A DNA stretch of 54,897 nt from contig CAMKRZ010000022.1 in assembly GCA_946415315.1 (NCBI GenBank), positions 1 through 54,897 of the forward strand, written 5' to 3'. The stretch's first letter is position 1. Each line of letters starts with the position of its first letter. The stretch is from an uncultured Lachnoclostridium sp. GTDB taxonomy: Bacteria > Bacillota > Clostridia > Lachnospirales > Lachnospiraceae. A program made the position numbers and the translations under genes. Below the pieces are notes generated by a model, which made no database searches, was not told the origin of the DNA, and saw only the letters and a list, made by a program, of their open reading frames with translations. Positions 41,433 through 51,725 of this stretch are shown here, piece by piece.

Positions 41433-42473
41433 TTAGTTGTTGTTGTTTCCGTTCTGCTCACTCTGCGCCTTCTCAGCGGCTTTCGCCTCCTTGTACGCAG
41501 CGTAATCCTTCATGTAATCCTTGCTGTAATCCGACGAATCGGCATCGCTGTTGTAACGCTTCTGCGCACGATTGTCATAACGGTTGCCGTAGCCGCCGCC
41601 GTAACCGCCCTTGCCACCGCGGTTGCCACCGTAGCCGCCCTTGCCGCCGCGATTTCCGCCGTAACCGCCCTTACCGCCGCGGTTGCCGTAACCGCCTCTG
41701 CCGTAGCTGTTGCCGTAACGGTTGTTGTAACGGCGCTCCTCGTAAGGCGCGTCTGCGCGGAGCGTAACGATAACCTTGCGGTACGGCTCCTCGCCCTCGC
41801 TGTGCGTCTCGACATAACGGTCACCCTGCAGAGCAGCGTGAATGATGCGGCGCTCGTACGGATTCATCGGCTCAAGCGCAACATTGCGGCGCGTTCTGCG
41901 CACGCGAACTGCAATATTCTTTGCAAGATTCTCAAGCGTAGATTTACGGCGCTCACGATAATTCTCGGTATCCAGCTTGATCTTGTAGTACTGGTTGCAC
42001 GCGCGGTTAACCGCAAGGCTGGTAAGATACTGCAGTGCGTCCAGAGTCTGTCCACGCTTGCCGATCAGCGAACCCATGTCCGTGCCTTCGATATCGATAT
42101 AAATGTTGCCCTCTTCCTCGTTGACTTCCGCGGAAACCTCTGCGGAAAGACCCATCGCATCCAGGATCTTGCAGATGAAATCGACAGCAACATCGGTCGG
42201 TGCCTCGCCCGTAGCAGCCGAAACAGCAGCGTCTGCCGCATCGGAAACCTCACTGAGGATCTCCGCTGCGATATCGGCAGCATCACCTGCGGAAGCAGCT
42301 TCCGAAGCCTCATAACCGACACGAATCTTTACACTCTTGAAAAGGCCCAAAAAACCGCCCTTTTCTTCCTCAAGAACCTCTACCTGAAGCGTTTCCGCAT
42401 CACAGCCGAGTTCCTGAGCGGCCGCCGCTTTGGCGTCCTCCAGGGTCTTCCCTGTAAATTCCTTATATTCCAT
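41433..42473 (-). CDS. khpB: RNA-binding protein KhpB (Jag / EloR) with RGG-like tail
   Basis: The 346-residue protein has an N-terminal Jag domain (FTGKTLEDAKAAAAQEL, then GGFLGLFK), an Ala/Glu-rich linker, a KH domain (LIGKRGQTLDALQYL) and an R3H domain (ALEPMNPYERRIIHAALQ). KhpB works with KhpA in RNA binding and cell-wall growth control. Unusually, it continues for about 100 residues as a Gly/Arg/Tyr-rich segment with repeated GGYGGNRGGKGGYGG units resembling a eukaryotic RGG box, then a charged Asp/Ser/Lys/Ala end. The ATG at 42473 overlaps the yidC stop region. See findings. Confidence 0.92.
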   Translation of the reverse strand: MEYKEFTGKTLEDAKAAAAQELGCDAETLQVEVLEEEKGGFLGLFKSVKIRVGYEASEAASAGDAADIAAEILSEVSDAADAAVSAATGEAPTDVAVDFICKILDAMGLSAEVSAEVNEEEGNIYIDIEGTDMGSLIGKRGQTLDALQYLTSLAVNRACNQYYKIKLDTENYRERRKSTLENLAKNIAVRVRRTRRNVALEPMNPYERRIIHAALQGDRYVETHSEGEEPYRKVIVTLRADAPYEERRYNNRYGNSYGRGGYGNRGGKGGYGGNRGGKGGYGGNRGGKGGYGGGYGNRYDNRAQKRYNSDADSSDYSKDYMKDYAAYKEAKAAEKAQSEQNGNNNN

Positions 42474-42474
42474 G

Positions 42475-43869
42475 TCATTGATCCTCATCATTCTTCAAAA
42501 TGTTGGCGATTGCGGAGATTCCGGCATTACCATTGTTGTCCGCCGCTTTCTTCGTCAGATCGTCCTTCTTCTCCTGGCTGATACGCCCTGAATCATTGCG
42601 TTTGCCGGATTTGCCGGAATCACGGTTATCACTGTTTTTCTTACCGGAGGATCCGGAGGTATCAATGTTTGCGATCGAGCGGGTGCTTGACTTCGCGATA
42701 TTCGCCATGCCCGCATTTTTCGCATATACGCCGTATTTCTCGTTGCGTTCCGCAATCTTGGCCTCATTCTGAGCCACAATATCGTCGACGTTGTATTTGT
42801 CGAGATACTTGTTGATGGCCAGCTGCTGCACGATCTGAACGCCGCTGCTTACAACCCAGTAAATACCGACACCAATCGGCATGAACACACAGAACACACC
42901 GGACATAACCGGCAGGATCGTGGTCATTGCGCCCATTCCGGGAACAGCTTCCTGCTCACCATCCTTCTTGTCCTTGTTCTTGCCTGTTTTGTTCTGCGCA
43001 GCGGTAATCTTGCTTGTCGCAAACTGCAGTACAAAAGCAAGAATGGGAAGCAGGATTGCCGGAAAATGATATCCCGGCGCATCGAGAATACTGTACGACC
43101 AGAGACTGTTGATCTTCAGGATCTCATCGATATCACCCGCGTGGTCTTCCATCGCTTTCTTGAACGCATCAGACTGGGCAAGCTTGTTCCAGTTCTCCGC
43201 GCCTTCGATCGTGACTCCCTCGCGGAAATCCTTCCAGACCTGCGTGTTGTACACGGAAAAAATGTCAATCAGGTCCGTGGCCGTAAAATTCGTATCCGTG
43301 CTCTTTTTTGTACGGAGCGCAACCTTCTTCTCCGTATAGAACTCGTCGATTGCTTTTGTGATTATTTCGTCAGTGAAACCCTCCGCAGGATAGTTCTTGT
43401 CGATATTGACAATCTCCGTTCCCACGTTGTTGTAGAGCGCTTTCACGTCGGTCACATACGCCGGTATCGCATAGATCACGCGATACAGCGCGAACATGAT
43501 CGGAAGCATGATCAGCAGCGGAAGACACCCTCCGAAAGGACTGGAGCCGTACTTCTGATAAATTGCCTGCTGCTCCATGGTGTAGCGCTGCATTGCTTCC
43601 CGGTCACTACGATCGATTCCCTTGTATTTCTCCTGAAGCGCCTTGATCTCAGGCGTCATCAGAGCGGAAACTTTGGAAAATTTCTGCTGCTTGATCGTCA
43701 GAGGAAGCATCAGCATTTTCACTACGATCGTAAATACCACGATGCAAAGTGCAATGTTTTGGATGCCCATAGCGGCAACCATTTTGTAAATTGCATTGAG
43801 GATCATTCCCATGACCCAGGCGAAGGGCCGTAAAATGCCGGTCACCCTGGTCAGAAAAATCAAATTCAT
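42475..43869 (-). CDS. yidC: Membrane protein insertase YidC/SpoIIIJ
   Basis: The 464-residue inner-membrane protein has a first helix near residues 35-55 (ALCIVVFTIVVKMLMLPLT), and others such as FGGCLPLLIMLPIMFALYRV, FPAILLPILAFVLQFATS and PVMSGVFCVFMPIGVGIYWV. It inserts membrane proteins with or without SecYEG. The periplasmic part between helices 2 and 3 is enlarged (about 150 residues), and the C-terminal tail is long and basic with Ser/Lys/Asp-rich sequence. No lipobox is seen. GGAGG precedes the ATG at 43869. Confidence 0.93.
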   Translation of the reverse strand: MNLIFLTRVTGILRPFAWVMGMILNAIYKMVAAMGIQNIALCIVVFTIVVKMLMLPLTIKQQKFSKVSALMTPEIKALQEKYKGIDRSDREAMQRYTMEQQAIYQKYGSSPFGGCLPLLIMLPIMFALYRVIYAIPAYVTDVKALYNNVGTEIVNIDKNYPAEGFTDEIITKAIDEFYTEKKVALRTKKSTDTNFTATDLIDIFSVYNTQVWKDFREGVTIEGAENWNKLAQSDAFKKAMEDHAGDIDEILKINSLWSYSILDAPGYHFPAILLPILAFVLQFATSKITAAQNKTGKNKDKKDGEQEAVPGMGAMTTILPVMSGVFCVFMPIGVGIYWVVSSGVQIVQQLAINKYLDKYNVDDIVAQNEAKIAERNEKYGVYAKNAGMANIAKSSTRSIANIDTSGSSGKKNSDNRDSGKSGKRNDSGRISQEKKDDLTKKAADNNGNAGISAIANILKNDEDQ

Positions 43870-43885
43870 CTATGGTCCTCCTTCG

Positions 43886-44098
43886 TTACGGCACCGGGTC
43901 ATACCCTCCTTTGTGGAACGGGTGACACCGAAGGATCCGCCGTATGGCCAGATATCCTCCCTTGATGGCGCCGTACTTTTCAATGGCTTCCATTGCATAC
44001 TGAGAACATGTGGGCGTGTAAATGCAACAGGGCATCTTCTTAAGCCCCGACAAATGCTTCCGGTAAAACCGGATCATACCGATCAATACACGTTTCAT
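43886..44098 (-). CDS. yidD: Membrane protein insertion efficiency factor YidD
   Basis: The 70-residue protein carries the family block [21 protein letters not shown] and [24 protein letters not shown], rich in Cys, Pro and His. YidD assists YidC-mediated insertion. It starts within the rnpA stop region (ATGA-type overlap) and precedes yidC by 16 bases. Confidence 0.95.
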   Translation of the reverse strand: MKRVLIGMIRFYRKHLSGLKKMPCCIYTPTCSQYAMEAIEKYGAIKGGYLAIRRILRCHPFHKGGYDPVP

Positions 44099-44424
44099 CT
44101 CGTAATCCCATGCAGTCCCGCGACATGCAGAACCGCCTCCGTGATCTCTGCCTGCGTCTTACCGACGCATGTTCTCCTGGCAATGACGATGAGGTCCAAC
44201 CCGTTGTTGAACCGTGCACCGTTAAGCCGCAAGCTCTCACGGATCAATCTGCGTACCCTGTGACGGACTACGCTGTTTCCGATCTTCTTGCTTGCGACAA
44301 TTCCTATTCGATTTTTCTCTGTACCGTTCTCTGCGACATACATCACGAGATATCGGTTTGCCCGGGAGTGGTTCGCGTCGTACACCGACTGAAACTCCCT
44401 TCCTTTTCGTAGCGATCCTACCAT
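44095..44424 (-). CDS. rnpA: Ribonuclease P protein component
   Basis: The 109-residue basic protein has the RNase P signature [31 protein letters not shown] near residues 36-66. It binds the catalytic RNA and 5'-leader of pre-tRNA. The ATG at 44424 has AAGGA 7 bases upstream; an in-frame ATG nine codons earlier is unsupported. It is between rpmH and yidD. Confidence 0.95.
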   Translation of the reverse strand: MVGSLRKGREFQSVYDANHSRANRYLVMYVAENGTEKNRIGIVASKKIGNSVVRHRVRRLIRESLRLNGARFNNGLDLIVIARRTCVGKTQAEITEAVLHVAGLHGITR

Positions 44425-44572
44425 TTTTGTTTCCTTGTCCGGACACTGCAACTGCCTTCGCGTTACTTCTGCATGACAGTTTTCTCTCGGAAAATGCCCC
44501 TTTACGGGGTTTCTTTGTCTCTTCCGATCCTTCCTTTATCCGGAGAAAAGAGAAAGGTCACAATACTGCGAC

Positions 44573-44707
44573 CTAAGCGGAAATGCTGTGTCTGCCCTTA
44601 GCACGTCTTGCGGAAAGAACTTTTCTGCCGTTTGCAGTCTGCATTCTCTTGCGGAATCCATGTACTCTTGCATGGCTCTTTACCTTAGGCTGAAATGTCA
44701 TCTTCAT
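44573..44707 (-). CDS. rpmH: 50S ribosomal protein L34
   Basis: A 44-residue basic protein beginning [20 protein letters not shown] and ending GRHSISA, typical of L34. The ATG at 44707 has GGAGG 9 bases upstream. It is the first gene of the rpmH-rnpA-yidD-yidC-khpB operon. Confidence 0.97.
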   Translation of the reverse strand: MKMTFQPKVKSHARVHGFRKRMQTANGRKVLSARRAKGRHSISA

Positions 44708-44761
44708 GGCTTGTGTCCTCCTTCATCCCATACTAACCCATTGTAGAGTTGTGCGTTCCCT

Positions 44762-44790
44762 ATTATAGTGACTTTGTCAACCTTCGTCAA
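44762..44790 (-). promoter_or_regulatory. rpmH operon promoter
   Basis: TTGACG (44790-44785) and TATAAT (44767-44762) on the minus strand, 17 bases apart, lie about 50 bases upstream of the rpmH ATG. This is a strong vegetative promoter. Confidence 0.85.
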
Positions 44791-44813
44791 GCAGTTTTTT
44801 CCTGCCGTACTTT

Positions 44814-45003
44814 AAGAAAACCGGCACACTATGAACCTTTCTCCGCGGCGACCGTGTACTAAGAAAGCGTTTCACGCTCATATCAAACGTTGCTGCTCGC
44901 GAACTCGCTATGCTCAAACACACTCGCAGCAACGTTATTCACGCTCACGCTTTCTAAGGACACGTCGCATGCTGCGTGCGGCTCATAGTGTGCCGGTTTT
45001 CTT
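44814..45003. repeat. Structured palindromic element A (about 190 bp)
   Basis: A perfect 21-bp inverted repeat bounds the element (44814-44834 and 44983-45003). Inside it is an interrupted stem of 18 bp with two mismatches, and a perfect 10-bp stem ACGTTGCTGC/GCAGCAACGT around a loop containing ATGCTCAAACA. TTCACGCTCA occurs twice between the stems as a direct repeat. The whole can fold into one long cruciform or RNA hairpin. It is related to element B in the opposite orientation. The outer stem ends in CCGGTTTTCTT, which could also terminate transcription of either neighbour. Confidence 0.9.
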
Positions 45004-45109
45004 ATTTGTATGCAGGAATATACAGGATTAACGGATCATTCAGACATTGTATTTTCGGACCGATCAGGAAAGAATCATAAAGTATCAGCAGAATTCATCC
45101 GGCATTTAC

Positions 45110-45293
45110 GATTGGGCGAGATTCTGTGTCCTATGAAGCATGCAACGAGTCCTTATCGAGTGTGAACGCGAATAGGTGCGCTGCGAGGATGTTTGAGCAC
45201 AGCGAGTTTCGGAGCAGCGCACCTTGACATGAGCGTGAAACAGTCGATTAGTACTCGGTTGCCGCGAAATAGGACACAGAATCTCGCCCAATC
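45110..45293. repeat. Structured palindromic element B (about 184 bp)
   Basis: A perfect 25-bp inverted repeat (45110-45134 and 45269-45293) encloses an interrupted middle stem and a perfect 10-bp stem GGTGCGCTGC/GCAGCGCACC. Compared with the reverse complement of element A, the loops are nearly identical (GCATGC, GTCCTTA, TTTGAGCA-AGCGAGTT, ATGAGCGTGAAAC, GCCGCG) while all three stems differ in sequence but stay paired. That is compensatory variation. There is no transposase or target duplication that I can see. Confidence 0.9.
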
Positions 45294-45344
45294 ATATATC
45301 GGATCAATTTTGTTTCTTCCTTATATAAATGTGGGTGATTTTTG

Positions 45345-45373
45345 TTGCGAAAAACAGTGGGTTGTAGTATAAT
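45345..45373 (+). promoter_or_regulatory. dnaA promoter
   Basis: TATAAT at 45368-45373 has TTGCGA 17 bases upstream (45345-45350). It lies about 95 bases before the dnaA start. No DnaA box is obvious immediately around it. The rest of the 44708-45469 gap is filled by the rpmH promoter and elements A and B. Confidence 0.7.
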
Positions 45374-45469
45374 AAATTGTGCCTGTTTTTGGCTTTTATT
45401 TTACTAAGACCACAAAATGTAGGGTTAAGGCCTAAAACCCCGTGATTTTAACTTCTGGAGGCTTACAGT

Positions 45470-46846
45470 ATGTATTCTAAACAGCTCTTGGAAGACAATT
45501 GGGATAAAATTCTGGAACAGACCAGGATCGACTACAATATTTCGGTTGTTTCCTATCGCACCTGGCTGCTTCCTTTGAGTGTGTATGATATTGAGGATAA
45601 CATCCTTACGATAGTTGCCGAGAATCCGATCAACATGAACAGTCTGAACTTTATCCGGGATAAATACAGTCAGTTCATCCGCACCTCGATCATCGAGATG
45701 CTCGGCAGTGATTACGAGTTTGAACTGAACTTCATTTTGCGTTCCCAGGTGACCCGGATTGAAGAGGAGCGCCGCGAACAGCAGAACAAGCCGGACTCCA
45801 ATCTTCTGCACGGCAGCCAGCTGAATAAATTCACGTTTGATAATTTCATCGTCGGCGATAACAACAATTTTGCGCACGCTGCCGCTCTCGCGGTGGCGGA
45901 ACAGCCCGGTGAAGTTTACAATCCGCTTTTCATTTACGGCGGTTCCGGTCTCGGCAAAACGCACCTGATGTACGCGATCGCCAATTACATTTTACAGAGC
46001 AATCCGGGCCGCAAGGTTTTGTATGTCACCTGCGAGACATTTACCAACGATCTGATCATCTCGATCCGGTCCGGCGGTAATGCTACGGAAACCTTCCGCG
46101 AAAAATACCGCACGAACGATATTCTTCTGATTGATGATATTCAATTCATCGAGGGCAAAGAATCGATTCAGGAAGAATTTTTCCATACGTTCAACGAGAT
46201 GAAGGACAACGGTCGTCAGGTCGTGATCTCCTCGGATAAGAATCCGAAGGATCTCAAGATCCTCGACGAGCGCCTGCGTTCCCGCTTCGGCTGGGGCCTG
46301 ACCGTGGATGTCCAGCCGCCGTCGTACGAGACGCGCGTTGCCATTCTCCATGAGAAGAGTAAAAACAGTGCCATTCCGGTTTACGACGATGTTCTGGATT
46401 ATATTGCGCAAAATATCAACTCCAACATCCGTGATCTCGAGGGCGCGCTCACACAGGTCATTTCCATGAGCCGTCTTCTGAGAAAGCCGATCACTCTGGA
46501 TCTCGCCAAGGAGGCTCTCAAGGACAAGATTTCTCCAAACACGAAGAAGACTATCACACCGGAACTGATCATCAACGTCGTCGCGGAACATTACGCGATC
46601 ACCTCCGATCAGATCCGCTCCAAGATCAAGAGCCGTCCGATCGCCTACCCTCGCCAGGTAGCCATGTATCTCTGCAGAGAACTCACTTCTCTCTCATTCG
46701 ACGAGATCGGCACGCTGATCGGTGACCGCGATCATTCCACCGTTCACTATGCTTACAACAAGGTGGCCGAGGATATTCAGAAGGATGAATCCCTCTCCCA
46801 TACGATTGAAATCTTGAGGAGAAAAATCAATCCGGAAGAAGATTGA
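45470..46846 (+). CDS. dnaA: Chromosomal replication initiator DnaA
   Basis: The 458-residue protein has an N-terminal domain I, a linker, the AAA+ domain III with Walker A GGSGLGKTHLMYAI near 156-169 and Walker B LLIDDIQFI, and domain IV with the DNA-binding signature GDRDHSTVHYAYNK. It binds DnaA boxes and opens oriC. A GGAGG lies 8 bases upstream of the ATG. It is transcribed away from rpmH, as is usual at Gram-positive origins. Confidence 0.98.
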   Translation: MYSKQLLEDNWDKILEQTRIDYNISVVSYRTWLLPLSVYDIEDNILTIVAENPINMNSLNFIRDKYSQFIRTSIIEMLGSDYEFELNFILRSQVTRIEEERREQQNKPDSNLLHGSQLNKFTFDNFIVGDNNNFAHAAALAVAEQPGEVYNPLFIYGGSGLGKTHLMYAIANYILQSNPGRKVLYVTCETFTNDLIISIRSGGNATETFREKYRTNDILLIDDIQFIEGKESIQEEFFHTFNEMKDNGRQVVISSDKNPKDLKILDERLRSRFGWGLTVDVQPPSYETRVAILHEKSKNSAIPVYDDVLDYIAQNINSNIRDLEGALTQVISMSRLLRKPITLDLAKEALKDKISPNTKKTITPELIINVVAEHYAITSDQIRSKIKSRPIAYPRQVAMYLCRELTSLSFDEIGTLIGDRDHSTVHYAYNKVAEDIQKDESLSHTIEILRRKINPEED

Positions 46847-47239
46847 TCATGAATTTGTCAATACAATTTCGTGGATATTTGTAATCTGTTTGTGGATAAC
46901 CCGTGGATAAGCGGCATTTTTATGATCATTCCCTGTTGATACTTTTCGGATTGTATGTTGACAACCGATTATTTCTTCGGATAACCGATTTTCGGTCTGT
47001 TTATTTCTGTTTTATCCGATCCTGACAGACTTCCGGTTCTTCTGAAATCTGTCCGAACTATCCACACATGATCAACGTATCGATTCGGATAAGGATTCCC
47101 TGTATTTGCAAGGGAAAATGCACTTATCAACAAATCCACGCTGCCTACTACTACTTCGGTTATAATTCAATTTAAAAATCATAATAAAAGGCTTCGCCGT
47201 TTACGGTCTGCATTTATCAAAAAGAAAGGAACACGATCT
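46847..47239. other. Probable oriC with DnaA boxes (dnaA-dnaN intergenic region)
   Basis: A perfect reversed DnaA box, TGTGGATAA, lies at 46891-46899. One-mismatch boxes are at 46902-46910 (CGTGGATAA), 47058-47066 (CTATCCACA) and 47124-47132 (TTATCAACA). The surrounding DNA is AT-rich, and switch of gene strand from minus to plus occurs nearby. A TATAAT at 47161-47166 may be the dnaN -10 box. The exact unwinding site is not determined. Confidence 0.8.
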
Positions 47240-48346
47240 ATGGAAATCATCTGCAATCAGACACAATTGATCGGCGCTCTCAATGTGGCGCTCAAGGCGG
47301 TCTCCGCCAAGACTTCGTATCCGATACTGGAATGTCTCCTTCTTGAGACGGAGGATAATGCTGTCAGGATCACGGCCAACGATAATGACTTCTGTATTGA
47401 GACGGTCATTCCCGCAACGGTCAATAAGGTCGGACGGATTGCCATCAATGCCCGTATGTTTGCCGACCTGGTTCGCAAACTTCCGCCCAATGATGTCGTG
47501 ATCACCACGGATGATACGTTCGGTGTTTCCATTGTCTGCGGCAAGGCTCAGTTCGCGCTTCGCGGTCTCTCCGGTGAGGAGTTCCCGAAGCCGCTTGCGT
47601 ATGATAACACGAATCCGGTTGTCATCTCGCAGTTCACGCTCAAGGAGCTGATCCGCCAGACGATCTTCGCGATCTCTACCAACGAGTCGTCCCGCGTGAT
47701 GACCGGTGAGTATTTTGAGATTGACGGCAACCGTCTTCGCGTGACGGCTCTTGACGGCTTCCGTGTCAGCATTCGCAATGTGGAACTGCGCAGCAGCTAT
47801 GAGAAGCACAATGTCATCGTCCCCGGCAAGGTTCTCAACGAGATCGGGAAAATTCTTTCCGGTGAGATGGACGAGGATGTGCGCATTTGCTTCGACGACC
47901 GCAACATCATTTTCGAATTTGACAATACGATCGTGCATTCCCGCCTGATCGACGGCAAATACTTCGTGATCGATTCCATGATCAACACGGAATGCGAGAC
48001 GAGCGTGAAGATTAACCGCCGCGAGCTGATCGACTCCGTGGACCGTGCCAGTCTGTTTGTGAAGGAGACGGAGAAGAAGCCCGTTGTCGTGGAGATTTTC
48101 GAAAACTATATCACGGTGAGCATCAATACGCAGGCCGGAAGTATGTACGATGAGATCATGGCGGAGCGCGAAGGCAACGACATGCGCATCGGTTTTACGC
48201 CGAAGTTCCTGCTTGACATTTTGCGCGTGGTGGATGACGATGTCGTGACGCTGTTCCTGCACAACGCGAAGACGCCGTGCTTTATCCGCGCTAACGACGA
48301 CTCGTACATCTACATGCTGCTGCCGGTAAATATCGGCTCTCATTGA
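47240..48346 (+). CDS. dnaN: DNA polymerase III beta sliding clamp
   Basis: The 368-residue protein has the three-domain clamp pattern, beginning MEIICNQTQLIGALNVALKA and ending with the FIRANDDSYIYMLLPV block typical of bacterial DnaN. It forms a ring that tethers polymerase III. AAAGGA precedes the ATG. It is followed closely by yaaA and recF. Confidence 0.97.
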   Translation: MEIICNQTQLIGALNVALKAVSAKTSYPILECLLLETEDNAVRITANDNDFCIETVIPATVNKVGRIAINARMFADLVRKLPPNDVVITTDDTFGVSIVCGKAQFALRGLSGEEFPKPLAYDNTNPVVISQFTLKELIRQTIFAISTNESSRVMTGEYFEIDGNRLRVTALDGFRVSIRNVELRSSYEKHNVIVPGKVLNEIGKILSGEMDEDVRICFDDRNIIFEFDNTIVHSRLIDGKYFVIDSMINTECETSVKINRRELIDSVDRASLFVKETEKKPVVVEIFENYITVSINTQAGSMYDEIMAEREGNDMRIGFTPKFLLDILRVVDDDVVTLFLHNAKTPCFIRANDDSYIYMLLPVNIGSH

Positions 48347-48359
48347 CGGAGGAACGATT

Positions 48360-48584
48360 ATGACAGAGATTACCATCCGGGATGAATTTATCAAACTCGG
48401 CCAGGCGATGAAACTTGCCGGCCTGGTGGACTCCGGAGTCGAGGCGAAGGACGTGATCACTGAAGGTCAGGTCAAGGTCAACGGTGAGGTTGACACGAGA
48501 CGCGGGCGCAAATTGTATCCGGGGGATGTGTTCATTTTCCGCGGTAAGGAATATACGATCGCCGCGCGTCAGGATCGGAGTTAA
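48360..48584 (+). CDS. yaaA: S4-domain RNA-binding protein YaaA
   Basis: This 74-residue protein has the S4 fold sequence IKLGQAMKLAGLVDSGVEAKDVI and VKVNGEVDTRRGRKLYPGDV. It is the small S4 protein regularly found between dnaN and recF in Bacillota and is thought to bind ribosomal RNA. GGAGG lies 7 bases before the ATG. Its stop codon abuts the recF start. Confidence 0.92.
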   Translation: MTEITIRDEFIKLGQAMKLAGLVDSGVEAKDVITEGQVKVNGEVDTRRGRKLYPGDVFIFRGKEYTIAARQDRS

Positions 48585-51714
<3,130 letters not shown>

Positions 51715-51725
51715 GGGGATAATAC

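Noticed and set aside
44831-45291. Two small frames within elements A and B whose predicted peptides resemble each other
   Set aside because: The similarity follows from the shared repeat sequence of equal length. The compensatory stems argue for conserved fold, not protein, and there are no ribosome sites.
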